64,000 nt of DNA from Myxococcales bacterium (GTDB taxonomy: Bacteria > Myxococcota_A > Polyangia > Haliangiales > Haliangiaceae), in contig JADJUF010000012.1 in the NCBI GenBank assembly GCA_016717005.1, positions 1 through 64,000 on the forward strand, written 5' to 3'. A program made the translations under genes and the position numbers. The notes below the pieces were generated by a model. That model worked only from the letters and a program-made list of their open reading frames with translations. It searched no databases and was not told the origin of the DNA. Each line of letters begins with the position of its first letter. The stretch's first letter is position 1. This document shows positions 50,405 through 59,283 of the stretch, piece after piece.

Positions 50405-51345
50405 CTACAGCCGCTGGTACAGGCCGCCGCTCTCGGTGGCCAGCGTGTGCAGGAGCCGGGCGTCCTGATCGTCGCCGAGGCCGATGGCGTCGATGCGGAC
50501 GCCGCCGCGCACGGCCTCGCGGGCGTCGCGCAGGAGCGCGCCCGACGAGCCGCCGACGTTGCCGAGCCCGTCGGACAGCAGCACGATCCGGCGGGCGTTC
50601 ATGAGGAAGGCCATGCGCATGGCCGGGGTCAGGGCGGTGCTGCCGGTGGCGACGCGGTCCATGATGAACGCCACCAGCGGGTCGCGGTCGTTGGCCTGGA
50701 GCGTCACCAGCTCGGTGGCCACGGCCTGGAGATCGCTGTTGAAGAAGATGACGTTGATGCGCGTGCCGTCGGGGAGCTGCCGGACCGCGTCGATGAGCTC
50801 GGCCTGGGCGATGTCGAACTTGCGCGGGAGGACCGGGGCGGGGGCGGGCGCGGGCTGCACGATCGGCGGGGGCGTCTGCTCCTCGGGCCGCATCGGTGGC
50901 GGCGAGGTCAGCGGCGGCGACGTCGTCAGCGGCGGGTCGGAGTAGCCTGGGATCACCGCCGGGTCGCCGGGCTGCGGCGGGGGCGGTGGGGGTGGCTGCG
51001 GGACCGGCGGCGGCGGCGGCGCTGCGACGACCGGCACGGCGATCTGCGCGAGCCGGCCGCGCGCGGGGTCGGTCATCGAGCCGGAGCAATCGAGGACGAA
51101 CACCACGTCCTGGGCGCCCTCGAGCGGGATCCCGAAGAACTCGACGACCGGCGCGCCGACGATCGCGACGGCGGGCGCCGGGGCGCGACCACGACCGGGA
51201 CGTTGGCGCGGACCTGACCGCTGGCCGTGACGCTGGTCTGGACCGTGCCCCGGATCGAGATCGTCATGCCCGGGGGCGGGCGCGCCACCACACCGACGCA
51301 TCCGGCGCAGACGAGGAGCGGCAAGACGAGCGACAATGAGCGCAT
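50405..51345 (-). CDS. von Willebrand factor A lipoprotein with a proline-rich insertion (one frame break)
   Basis: The conceptual product is about 314 residues from ATG 51345, with lipoprotein signal MRSLSLVLPLLVCAGC. A short beta region follows, then a VWA domain. MIDAS is VVFVLDCSGSM. Before the usual next helix (KFDIAQAELIDAVRQLPDGT) there are about 95 inserted residues, mostly proline (PPPPPVPQPPPPPPPQPGDP). The later VWA parts are INVIFFNSD, RVATGSTALTPAMRMAFLMN and IVLLSDGLGN. The frame breaks near 51185, where one base missing in a C/G run separates NVPVVVAP from APAVAIVGAPVVEFFGIPLE. Probably a surface metal-dependent adhesion or sensing protein. Confidence 0.75.
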
Positions 51346-51430
51346 GAGGCGAACCCCCGAGACGACGGACTCGGTCGGCGAGATGAATATTCACCCGCGC
51401 CACCTACGTCATGACGACCGTGGTGCACCC

Positions 51431-52108
51431 ATGAGGTTACTCCGGTTCCCACGGCGGGCGCACCCCCTGGCCCTGGCGGGGGTGATGGTGTCGTCGTTCG
51501 CGACCTTGCCCGCGTGCGTGCGGCGGCTGCCGGCAGCGCCGACCCCGCTGCCGGTCGCGCCCGCGGTCGGCGTCGCCGCGCTGACTGAAGGGCAGGGGCG
51601 GCTGGTGGTCGATGTCGTCGATGGTCCGACGCCGGTGCAGCGGGTCGGCATGGGCTCGGAGCCGATCGCCGACGACCAGGGGCGGGTCAGCTACCGGCTG
51701 TTCGAGGCGCCGCACCTGCTGTGCCCGGCGTCGCCCTGCGTCATGGACGTCGCGACCGGCAACGTGATGCTCGGGTTCCCAGTGATCGGCGACCGGGACG
51801 CGCTCGAGGTCGAGCTGGTCCACGTCGGCCCCGAGGCGAGCGTCTACCGGCGCACGCTGAGCGTGTACGAGGACCACACCGGCGCGCTGCGCAAGGTCGG
51901 CATCGTCGCGACCTCGGTCGGCGGGACCTCGCTCTTGACCGGCATCGTGCTGTTGCCGATCGGCCTATCGAAGGACATCGGCGGGCTCACCACCGCCGGC
52001 GGGATCACGATGGGCGTGGGCGCGGCGGTGATGGCGTTCGGGATCTGGGCGATCCGCCGCGACGCGCCGACGTTCCGGCCCGGCGCGTCCAACCACTTCT
52101 CGTTCTGA
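51431..52108 (+). CDS. membrane-associated lipoprotein of unknown function
   Basis: A 225-residue protein from ATG 51431. The leader has twin arginines (MRLLRFPRRAHPLALAGVMV, then SSFATLPAC) and ends in a lipobox, so it is probably a lipoprotein. The mature region is beta-rich up to about 150 (GRLVVDVVDGPTPVQRVGMG). Two hydrophobic helices follow (VGGTSLLTGIVLLPIGLS and GGITMGVGAAVMAFGIWAIR), as in PEGA-domain-type myxobacterial envelope proteins. It is divergent from the VWA lipoprotein (85 nt). No catalytic motif is seen. Confidence 0.65.
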   Translation: MRLLRFPRRAHPLALAGVMVSSFATLPACVRRLPAAPTPLPVAPAVGVAALTEGQGRLVVDVVDGPTPVQRVGMGSEPIADDQGRVSYRLFEAPHLLCPASPCVMDVATGNVMLGFPVIGDRDALEVELVHVGPEASVYRRTLSVYEDHTGALRKVGIVATSVGGTSLLTGIVLLPIGLSKDIGGLTTAGGITMGVGAAVMAFGIWAIRRDAPTFRPGASNHFSF

Positions 52109-52164
52109 CGCGCCCGACGTCGGTTCAGGTGTCCAACGGCGACGGGGCCGACTACGCTTGCTGG

Positions 52165-53361
52165 ATGACCGCCGAGCGCGACCACGGCGACGACCTGCGC
52201 GGCGCGAGCCGCCTGGTGATCGACGCGACCCGTGGGGTGACCAGCGTGGTCGAGGACATGCACCGGGCGATCGCCGACGGGCCCGGCGGGCTGGCGCGGC
52301 CGATCACGCTGCCGGGGCGCGTGATCTCCGGGCTGGTGTACGGCAGCGTCCGCGGGGTCGCGGCGCTGGTGGGCGCCGGGCTCGATCGCGCGCTGGCGCA
52401 GCTGTCGCCGATCCTGGGCGCGAGCCGCCCAGGGTTCGAGCGCGAGGCGGTGCTGGCGGCGATCAACGGCGTCGTCGGCGACTGGCTCGAGGCGACCGGC
52501 AACCCGCTGGCGATCCCGAGCCGGCTGCGCCACGGCGGCGTGCCGCTGGTGCTCGAGCCCGCGGCGCTGGCCGCGGCGTTCCCGGCGGCGGGCGGCAAGC
52601 TCGTGGTCTTGATCCACGGCTCGAGCATGAGCGACGTCGGCTGGCGGCGCCGCGGCCACGATCACGGCGCGGCGCTGGCCGAGGCGCTGGGGTTCGCGCC
52701 GGTCTACGCGCACTACAACAGCGGGCGGCACGTGTCGACCAACGGCGCCGAGCTGGCCGGCTTGCTCGAGGGCCTGGTGACGGCGTGGCCGACGCCGGTC
52801 GACGAGCTGGTGCTGCTCGGCCACAGCATGGGCGGCCTGGTCGCGCGCAGCGCGTGCGTCGTCGGCGAGCGGGCCGATCATGGCTGGCGCCGGTCGCTGC
52901 GCGCGCTGGTGTGCCTGGGCTCGCCGCACCACGGCGCGCCGCTCGAGCGCCACGGCAACCTGTTCGAGCGCGCGCTCGGCGTCAGCCGGTACAGCGCGCC
53001 GCTCGCGCGCCTGGGCAAGCTGCGCAGCGCCGGCGTCACCGACCTGCGCTACGGCAACGTCCTCGACGAGCACTGGGCCGGCGTCGATCGGTTCGCGCCG
53101 GGCGCCGACCAGCGCAGCCCCGCGCCCCTGCCCGACGGCGTCGCCTGCCACGCGATCGCCGCGACCACCGCGCGCGCGCCGGTCGAGCGCCCGCCGGGCG
53201 ACGGCCTCGTGCCGGTCGACAGCGCGCTGGGGCGCCACCCGCGGCCCGAGCTGACCCTGGCCTTCCCCGAGGCGCACCAGCGGCTCATCACCGGCGCCGG
53301 CCACCTCGATCTGCTCGATCACCCCGAGGTCGTCGCGCAGCTGCGCGCCTGGCTGGCGTAG
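52165..53361 (+). CDS. lipase/alpha-beta hydrolase
   Basis: A 398-residue protein. The hydrolase fold starts near 145 with KLVVLIHGSSMSDVGWRRRG (an oxyanion HG motif). The nucleophile elbow is LVLLGHSMGGLVARSACVVG (Ser at about 226). The following CLGSPHHGAPLERHGNLFER is the usual lipase loop. A late His in HQRLITGAGHLDLLDH completes a plausible triad with an Asp in DGLVPVDSAL. The N-terminal 140 residues are helical (EDMHRAIADGPGGLARPITL). There is no signal peptide, so it is cytoplasmic or membrane-associated. PGAP1/lipase-class esterase activity is likely, but the substrate is unknown. Confidence 0.82.
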   Translation: MTAERDHGDDLRGASRLVIDATRGVTSVVEDMHRAIADGPGGLARPITLPGRVISGLVYGSVRGVAALVGAGLDRALAQLSPILGASRPGFEREAVLAAINGVVGDWLEATGNPLAIPSRLRHGGVPLVLEPAALAAAFPAAGGKLVVLIHGSSMSDVGWRRRGHDHGAALAEALGFAPVYAHYNSGRHVSTNGAELAGLLEGLVTAWPTPVDELVLLGHSMGGLVARSACVVGERADHGWRRSLRALVCLGSPHHGAPLERHGNLFERALGVSRYSAPLARLGKLRSAGVTDLRYGNVLDEHWAGVDRFAPGADQRSPAPLPDGVACHAIAATTARAPVERPPGDGLVPVDSALGRHPRPELTLAFPEAHQRLITGAGHLDLLDHPEVVAQLRAWLA

Positions 53362-53417
53362 GCGTCGTCGCCAGCGGCGCCGTTGATCGCCGCGCTCGGC
53401 CGCGCCATCCTCGCCCC

Positions 53418-53948
53418 ATGGCGGACGACGACCCGGAGGGGCCGAACATCGATCGGGGGGTGGCGCTCGAGGAGGCCGGCGACGCGGACGGCGCCGCGGC
53501 GATCTATCGGGAGGTGATCGCGCGCGTCCCGGGGCACGCGATCGCGCACTACAACCTGGGCGTCGTGCAGTTCAAGCTCGGGCGCCTCGCGCAGGCGATC
53601 GCCGCGTTCGACGCCGCCATCGCCGCCGACCCAGGCGACGCCTCGGCGTACTACAACCGCGGCGTGTGCCACGGCCAGGTCGCGGCCGCCGCCGGCAACC
53701 TGCGCATCGACGGCGCCGGGCTGACGGCGGTCGGCGGCGCCGGGCTGGCGAGGTACGCGCGCGCGATCGACGACTACACCCGCGCGCTGGCGATCGACGA
53801 GCGCCCCCACGTGCTGGTCAACCGCGCGGTCGCGCGCCACAAGCTGGGCCAGGACGCCGACGCCATCGCCGACCTGCGGCGCGCGATCGCGCTGGGCGAT
53901 CCGCGGGCCCCGCGCGCGCTCAAGGACTTCTTCGGCCTCGACGCCTGA
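53418..53948 (+). CDS. TPR-repeat protein
   Basis: A 176-residue protein. Three to four tetratricopeptide repeats are visible: RGVALEEAGDADGAAAIYRE, AHYNLGVVQFKLGRLAQAIA, ASAYYNRGVCHGQVAAAAGN (interrupted by about 20 extra residues) and VLVNRAVARHKLGQDADAIA. The N-terminal MADDDPEGPNID is acidic. It is likely a cytoplasmic protein-protein interaction module. It follows the lipase gene by 56 nt in the same direction and its 3' end is overlapped by an antisense frame. The partner protein is unknown. Confidence 0.8.
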   Translation: MADDDPEGPNIDRGVALEEAGDADGAAAIYREVIARVPGHAIAHYNLGVVQFKLGRLAQAIAAFDAAIAADPGDASAYYNRGVCHGQVAAAAGNLRIDGAGLTAVGGAGLARYARAIDDYTRALAIDERPHVLVNRAVARHKLGQDADAIADLRRAIALGDPRAPRALKDFFGLDA

Positions 53949-54160
53949 CGCCGCCCGTCGTGCGGCTCCCGCAGGCTCGTCACCACCGCCTCGGCCAGCC
54001 GCGCCGCGTCCTCGGCTTGGTCGGCCGGCGACTGCAGGGTGATGACGAAGGTGCGCCCGGCGCGCTCGATCGCGAACAGCGGCGTCGTCGACGGCACCGA
54101 AGACCGAGGCGGGGTCGCGTCGGCCGGCGGCGCGCTACACTCGCGGGATGAGGCCTGCAC
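53774..54160 (-). CDS. small protein antisense to the TPR gene end (3' end uncertain)
   Basis: On the minus strand, VPSTTPLFAIERAGRTFVIT and LQSPADQAEDAARLAEAVVT show good codon use and a beta-strand plus helix pattern. ATG 54160 is the first start, but its upstream part overlaps the divergent gene at 54148. The frame continues through the TPR coding region, where its codon use becomes poor, so the real stop is probably nearer 53950 after a frame break. Roughly 70 residues would be genuine. No family is recognised. Confidence 0.4.
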   Translation of the reverse strand: MQASSRECSAPPADATPPRSSVPSTTPLFAIERAGRTFVITLQSPADQAEDAARLAEAVVTSLREPHDGRRQASRPKKSLSARGARGSPSAIARRRSAMASASWPSLWRATARLTSTWGRSSIASARV

Positions 54161-54711
54161 CCGCCACGCGCGGACGAGCTCGTGTCGCGCGCGCGCGGCT
54201 CGCGCTGGTGGCCGCGATCGCGGCGGGCGCGGGCGCCGTCACGGCGACGCCGGCGGCGGCCGAGTGCCGACGGCGCGGCGTCGGGACGCCGATCTATCGG
54301 GCCCAGACCGAGCCGGCGCAGCCGGTGCCGCCCGGCGAGACCACGTCGGTCCAGACCCAGACCCTGGCGATCTACGCCGAGGGGACCTGGACGTGGGTCG
54401 GGGCGGGCGAGGCGGGCTCGGGCGAAGCGATGGGGCGGTCGGGCTGCGTGTCGCGCGCGGCGATGCGCGAGCTGACGCGCGCGGTGACGCGGGCCCGGTT
54501 CAAGCACGGCCTCGGCGCGACGTGCGATGCGCTGCCGGTGGTGCGCACGACCCACGAGGCGCCGCGACGTCGGCGGCAGATCGTCGTGGAGTCGCCGTGC
54601 GGCGAGCCGCTCGACGCGAGCACCGCGGCGCTGGTCGCGTGCGCCCGCGCGGTGACCGAGCCGTCGCCTCCGCTCGGCGCCGCGCTGCGCGCCGAGTGCC
54701 GCCCGCGCTGA
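54148..54711 (+). CDS. secreted protein of unknown function
   Basis: A 187-residue protein from ATG 54148. The N-terminus has an Arg-rich head followed by ARLALVAAIAAGAGAVTATPAA and a likely cleavage before AECRRRG, so it is exported. The mature part has six cysteines (ECRRRG, RSGCVS, ATCDAL, ESPCGEP, ALVACARA, AECRPR), probably forming three disulfides. QTQTLAIYAEGTWTWVGAGE gives a short beta region. No family is recognised. It starts 200 nt after the TPR gene. Confidence 0.65.
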   Translation: MRPAPATRGRARVARARLALVAAIAAGAGAVTATPAAAECRRRGVGTPIYRAQTEPAQPVPPGETTSVQTQTLAIYAEGTWTWVGAGEAGSGEAMGRSGCVSRAAMRELTRAVTRARFKHGLGATCDALPVVRTTHEAPRRRRQIVVESPCGEPLDASTAALVACARAVTEPSPPLGAALRAECRPR

Positions 54712-54769
54712 TCCACGATGGCGAGCGGCGTCGGTTGCGCGCAGGCCGCGGAGTGGGGTAGCCACGGGC

Positions 54770-55786
54770 ATGGGTCGCGCGCTCGTGCTCGTGCTGGTCG
54801 CTGCGTGTGGTAGCGGGGGCGCGACGCCCGGCGATCCGATCGACGCGGTGGCCGCGGACGCCGCTGCGCCCGCGCCGCCGCCGGGGCTGACCCGGTGGCT
54901 GACCGGCGACGCGGCCGACGCGGTCACCGCGACCCGCGGCGGGCTGATCCTGATGGGCGGCGGCGCCGACGTCGACGCCGCGTTCGCCTGGCAGCGCGAC
55001 CGGATCGGCGGCGGCGACGTCGTCGTGCTGCGGGCCTCCGGCGCCGACGGGTACAACGACTACCTGTACCGCGCCATCGGCGGCGTCGACTCGGTCGAGA
55101 CGCTGCTGGTCGACAGCGCGGCGCTGGCGCGGGAGCCGTACGTCGCGTGGACGATCGATCACGCCGAGGCGGTGTTCCTCGCCGGCGGCGATCAGGCCGT
55201 GTACCTTGCGGCGTGGGGCGACGGGCCGGTCGCGGCCGCGCTGACCGCGGCCCACGCGCGCGGCGCGGTGCTCGGCGGCACCAGCGCCGGCTGCGCGGTG
55301 CTGGGCGAGCTGGTGTTCGCGGCGCGCAACGGCTCGGTCTACTCCGACGAGGCGCTGGCCGACCCCTACAATCGCTTCATGACCTTCGCCCGCGGGTTCG
55401 TCGCGGTGCCGCCGCTGGCCCAGGTGATCACCGACACCCACTTCGCCGCCCGCGATCGGATGGGGCGGCTGCTGGCGTTCGTGGCGCGGGCGCTGGTCGA
55501 CGGCACGGCGGCGCGACCGCTGGGCCTCGGGATCGACGAGGGCACCGCGCTCGTGGTCGACCCCGACGGCGTCGGCACCGTCGTGGGCGCGGGCGCGATC
55601 TACGCGGTGGCGCCACGGGATCCGCCCCAGGCCTGCGCCGCCGGTGCGCCGCTGGCGTGGGCCGACGTGCCGGTCCACGAGCTGCGCGCCGGGGACACCA
55701 TCGCGCTGCCGGCCGGGACGACGGCCGTGCCGCCCCGATCGATCGCGGCGGCGGGCGGCGCGACCGTGCCCGCCGATCCGTACTGA
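54770..55786 (+). CDS. cyanophycinase-like serine peptidase (family S51), lipoprotein
   Basis: A 338-residue protein. MGRALVLVLVAACGSGG is a lipoprotein signal. The S51 core starts near 55 with GGLILMGGGADVDAAFAWQ. DHAEAVFLAGGDQAVYLAAW gives the GGDQ motif, and AVLGGTSAGCAVLGELVFAA contains the nucleophile serine (GTSAGC). An Asp/His-bearing segment (VITDTHFAARDRMGRLLAFV) and LGLGIDEGTALVV complete the catalytic region. Cyanophycinases cleave cyanophycin (Asp-Arg polymer); secreted myxobacterial members may act on prey or environmental cyanophycin-like polymers, which is inference. Confidence 0.82.
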   Translation: MGRALVLVLVAACGSGGATPGDPIDAVAADAAAPAPPPGLTRWLTGDAADAVTATRGGLILMGGGADVDAAFAWQRDRIGGGDVVVLRASGADGYNDYLYRAIGGVDSVETLLVDSAALAREPYVAWTIDHAEAVFLAGGDQAVYLAAWGDGPVAAALTAAHARGAVLGGTSAGCAVLGELVFAARNGSVYSDEALADPYNRFMTFARGFVAVPPLAQVITDTHFAARDRMGRLLAFVARALVDGTAARPLGLGIDEGTALVVDPDGVGTVVGAGAIYAVAPRDPPQACAAGAPLAWADVPVHELRAGDTIALPAGTTAVPPRSIAAAGGATVPADPY

Positions 55787-55973
55787 TCGCGCGCCCGGGC
55801 CTCCGCACCCCGGGTGAGGCCGGCGGGTCGCGATCGAGCGGGGCCCGCACGCCGTCACGCGGGGCGAGACCAGCGAGATCATTGCTGCGTCGCGCGGCCG
55901 CCGGGCATCGGGTGGCGGGTACGCGGCTTGCTCTTCACCGCGGGACCGCGCCCCTGCATACTCGGAGCCCCTC

Positions 55974-56861
55974 ATGACCCGCACCCTGCTCGCCGCCGCG
56001 CTGTTCGCTGTCGTCGCCACCGCCTGCGTCGACGATCGCCCGCTGGGCGAGCGCGGCGACGCGATCATCGGCGGCGCGCTGGTCCCGTCGAGCCAGTTCC
56101 CGTCGGTGGTGGCCCTCGAGAACGGCCCGGGCAACTGGTTCTGCACGGGCACGCTGGTGCACGAGCGGTACGTGCTGACCGCGGCCCACTGCGTCGAGGG
56201 CGAGACCGCGGCCTCGCTCAAGATCCGGTTCGACGACGCCGACGTCAACGACACCAGCGGCGGCGCCGAGGTCGCGGTCGCCGCGGTCCACGGCCACCCC
56301 GGCTACGACGGGTTCGCCTGGGACAACGACATCGCGGTGATCGAGCTGGCGGCCCCGGCGACCGGCCACGCGATCACGCCGATCCATCGCGTCGCGCCCG
56401 CGGCGGGGACGGCGATCACCCAGGTCGGCTACGGCGACGCCGACGACAACGGCGGAGGGGCCGGCGTGCTGCGCGCGGTCGAGGTCGCCAACATCGACTG
56501 CGCGACCGTCAACGATCCCGAGGTGAGCGGGGCCAACCTGATGTGCTTCGACACGAGCACCGGGCGCACGACCTGCTACGGCGACAGCGGCGGGCCGTCG
56601 TTCGTGGCCGGCGCCGACGGGCTCGAGGTGGCGGGGGTGACCTCGGGCGGGACCGCGGACCTGTGCCTCAGCGGCTTCGATCTGCAGACCCTCGTCGCGA
56701 GCGAGCTCGACTTCGTCGATCAGTACGTGCCGCTGCCGGTCACGCCGCCGGATCCGCCCAAGGATGACGGCGGTTGCGCGGCCGCCGGGCGCCACGGTCC
56801 CGGCGGGGCGCTGCTGCTGCTCGGCGCGCTCGGGCTGCGCCGTCGGCGGCGCGCGCGCTGA
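55974..56861 (+). CDS. trypsin-like serine protease with MYXO-CTERM sorting tail
   Basis: A 295-residue protein. The signal MTRTLLAAALFAVVATACVD has a lipobox-like Cys. The protease domain starts IIGGALVPSSQFPSVVAL. The triad is visible as LTAAHCVEG (His), WDNDIAVIELA (Asp) and TTCYGDSGGPSF (Ser). The C-terminus is a MYXO-CTERM signal: an acidic linker, GCAAAG, the hydrophobic GALLLLGALGL and the basic RRRRRAR. The tail is known in myxobacteria to direct anchoring or sorting to the cell surface. No inhibitor or partner is coupled to it. Extracellular proteolysis, possibly of prey, is likely. Confidence 0.93.
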   Translation: MTRTLLAAALFAVVATACVDDRPLGERGDAIIGGALVPSSQFPSVVALENGPGNWFCTGTLVHERYVLTAAHCVEGETAASLKIRFDDADVNDTSGGAEVAVAAVHGHPGYDGFAWDNDIAVIELAAPATGHAITPIHRVAPAAGTAITQVGYGDADDNGGGAGVLRAVEVANIDCATVNDPEVSGANLMCFDTSTGRTTCYGDSGGPSFVAGADGLEVAGVTSGGTADLCLSGFDLQTLVASELDFVDQYVPLPVTPPDPPKDDGGCAAAGRHGPGGALLLLGALGLRRRRRAR

Positions 56862-56995
56862 GCGCCAGCGCTCGTGGAATTTTGCACGACGACCGCCGAG
56901 TGCAGCGGCGGGCACCGAAAACTCCGTCGATGATTTCGGGGTCGATCGAGGGGAAGATGGTCGTGCGGCACTGGGGCCGCGAGGAGGAGGACGCC

Positions 56996-57430
56996 ATGCA
57001 GAGCCCGGTCTGGAAGGTCGTCGACGCGAAGGTCGGTCGGATCGAGAAGGTGGATGTCAGCGCGACGGTGTGCGCCGCCGTCGGACTGATGAACGAGCGC
57101 GAGATCGGATCGGTGCTGGTCTTCGAGGGCACACGCCTGGTCGGGATCTTCACCGAGCGCGACGTGCTGGTGCGCGTCGTCGGTGAGCGCCGCGACCCGA
57201 CGACGCTGCTGGTCGGCGAGGTGATGTCGACCGAGCTCAACGTCGTCGAGCCGAGCACGACGGTCGAGGAGGCGATGGCGATCATGACCGCGCGCCGTCA
57301 CCGCCACCTGCCCGTGGTCGACGGCGATCAGGTCGTGGGGCTGGTCTCGGCGGGCGACCTGACCCGCTGGGTCATCCGCGATCAGCAGCGCTCGATCTAC
57401 GATCTCACCGACTACATCCAGCACGCGTGA
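56996..57430 (+). CDS. CBS-domain protein
   Basis: A 144-residue protein of two CBS motifs. ATG 56996 has GAGGAGGAGG just upstream, which decides the start over ATG 56930. CBS 1 reads VCAAVGLMNEREIGSVLVFE and LVGIFTERDVL (about 25-60). CBS 2 reads VEEAMAIMTARRHRHLPVVD and VVGLVSAGDLTRWVI (about 85-125). The pair should form a Bateman module binding adenosyl ligands such as AMP or ATP. No enzymatic domain is fused, so it is probably a regulatory subunit. It has its own ribosome site after the protease gene, and its neighbours give no clear target. Confidence 0.85.
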   Translation: MQSPVWKVVDAKVGRIEKVDVSATVCAAVGLMNEREIGSVLVFEGTRLVGIFTERDVLVRVVGERRDPTTLLVGEVMSTELNVVEPSTTVEEAMAIMTARRHRHLPVVDGDQVVGLVSAGDLTRWVIRDQQRSIYDLTDYIQHA

Positions 57431-57621
57431 CCGCGGGGCGCGCCCCGCGACCTCGCCGCGACACCGACCGCGATGACGCGGCAGCGCGACACCGCGCCAC
57501 AGGCCGGTCGACTCGCCAGCCTGCGCCGGTGGCCACTCCAGTCGCCACCGAGGATCGCGGAGTCTCGCGGCCTTGGCCGGGTGTCGCGGCGGAACAAAGG
57601 TTGCTTTCGACGCTGAGCGTC

Positions 57622-59283
57622 ATGAACCTCAGAAGCGTTGGCGTGTTCGCGGTGGTGGTGCTGGCGGCGGCGTGTACCGACAAGATCGATCCCGACAAGG
57701 GCGTGCTCGAGAGCGAGCTGCCGCCGGGCAGCCCGACGGCGGCGCCGGCCGAGGGCAAGTCCGACGGCGACGGCGTCATCGTGCAGATCGCCGTCGAGTC
57801 GGCGCACCCGTATGGCAACGATCTCGATCGCGCCTATCCGATCGACCTCGCGGGCCGGGTGCCGAGCTGCGCCACCGACGCGCGCGTGCACTTCGCGAGC
57901 ATCCGCACCGAGGCTGGCTACGACTACGTCCACCTCGAGAGCGCGACCGGCCGGTTCCAGTCGTTCGACGGCAACCGCGACAACCTGTGGTCGGAGTGGG
58001 GCGCGCTCGGCGACGCCCAGCGGCTCACGGTGCGGCTGAGCACCGACGCGTCGGTGGTCAAGGACGGCTTCCGCGTCGACGCGATCGAGTACCGCACGGC
58101 CGTGCGGTGCCCGCTGCCGCCGGTGCTGGCGTGCGCGGCCGGGCAGGTCGACGTCACGCCGACGCCCGACGTGTGCGGGTGCCGCGGCGCGACCGCGTGC
58201 GCGGCCGATGACGCGGTCGCGCTCGAGCACACGATCGGCGGCGGGTTCGCGGGGACCCACACCGGCCACCGCGCGATCGGGACCACGGCCCAGCGCGTGT
58301 TCTATCGCCCCGGCGAGCCGGTCGAGGTGACCACGCTCGGCACGATCGATCACGATCGGCTGGCCGCGGCGGTGCGGTTCGTCTTCGACGGGCACGTCCT
58401 CGAGCGTCCGGGCGCGAGCGAGCCGAGCAACTGGAGCGAGGCGGTGTCGGTCGCGGTCGGCGCCGCGAGCTACGCGTCGACCCGGCCCCAGGGCAGCCAC
58501 CCGGCCGACGACGCCGCGCTGATCGCGCAGATCGAGGACCTGTTCACGTGCGGCGCCGGCGGCGCGCTCACCTGCGCCAGCGGCTTCACCTGCGAGGCCG
58601 GCGCCTGCGTCGAGGCCGCGTCGTGCGTGTGCCCGGCGCTGTTCAACCCGGTCTGCGGCGTCGACGGCCGCACCTACAGCAACGGCTGCGCCGCCGGCTG
58701 CGCCCAGGTCGAGGTCCGGCACCCCGGCGCGTGCGGTCAGATCGGCGACACCTGCGGCGGCCTGGCCGCGCCGACCTGCACCGACGACAACCGCTGCCGC
58801 TACGACGTCAGCGCGTTCGAGGCGCCGTTCCCCGACGCCAGCGGCGCGTGCGTGGCGGCGTCCTACTGCGACGCGCCGGCCGACTGCGCCGCGCTGCCAC
58901 ACGTGGCGGTGCCGGGGACCTGGGCGTGCGCCGCCAGCACCTGCGCCTGGCAGGCGGGCCCGGCCTGGCACGGGTTCGAGCGCTTCACCACCGCGCACCC
59001 GTACGGCAACCGCGCGTCGGAGTGGAAGCAGGTCTACGCGCCCGAGGGCGCCAGCAAGATCCGCCTGACCACCACCGGCGCCTTCGACCTCGAGGCCAGC
59101 TACGACTTCCTCGAGGTGTACTCGTGGCGCGGCGGGCGCTGGGCCCTCGACGGCCGCTACACCGGCGCCGCCGGCCCGACCTCGGCCGACGAGTTCGCCG
59201 GCCGCTACCACTACCTGCGCCTCGTCACCGACTCGTCGGTCGTCCGCCACGGCTTCGACGTGTCGGTCGAGTGGGCGAACTGA
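57622..59283 (+). CDS. lipoprotein with two CUB-like domains flanking a Kazal domain
   Basis: A 553-residue protein. ATG 57622 begins MNLRSVGVFAVVVLAAACTD, a lipoprotein signal. The first CUB-like unit (about 50-150) has ESAHPYGNDLDRAYPIDL, ASIRTEAGYDYVHLESATG and SVVKDGFRVDAIEY. A cysteine-rich centre follows, with a Kazal-type inhibitor repeat (SCVCPALFNPVCGVDGRTYS, NGCAAGC, GACG). The second CUB-like unit (about 450-553) mirrors the first (TTAHPYGNRASEWKQVYAPE, SVVRHGFDVSV). A dozen or more cysteines suggest disulfides and an extracellular location. It may inhibit serine proteases or bind surface ligands. Its stop codon lies in the first base of the downstream repeat. Confidence 0.8.
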   Translation: MNLRSVGVFAVVVLAAACTDKIDPDKGVLESELPPGSPTAAPAEGKSDGDGVIVQIAVESAHPYGNDLDRAYPIDLAGRVPSCATDARVHFASIRTEAGYDYVHLESATGRFQSFDGNRDNLWSEWGALGDAQRLTVRLSTDASVVKDGFRVDAIEYRTAVRCPLPPVLACAAGQVDVTPTPDVCGCRGATACAADDAVALEHTIGGGFAGTHTGHRAIGTTAQRVFYRPGEPVEVTTLGTIDHDRLAAAVRFVFDGHVLERPGASEPSNWSEAVSVAVGAASYASTRPQGSHPADDAALIAQIEDLFTCGAGGALTCASGFTCEAGACVEAASCVCPALFNPVCGVDGRTYSNGCAAGCAQVEVRHPGACGQIGDTCGGLAAPTCTDDNRCRYDVSAFEAPFPDASGACVAASYCDAPADCAALPHVAVPGTWACAASTCAWQAGPAWHGFERFTTAHPYGNRASEWKQVYAPEGASKIRLTTTGAFDLEASYDFLEVYSWRGGRWALDGRYTGAAGPTSADEFAGRYHYLRLVTDSSVVRHGFDVSVEWAN

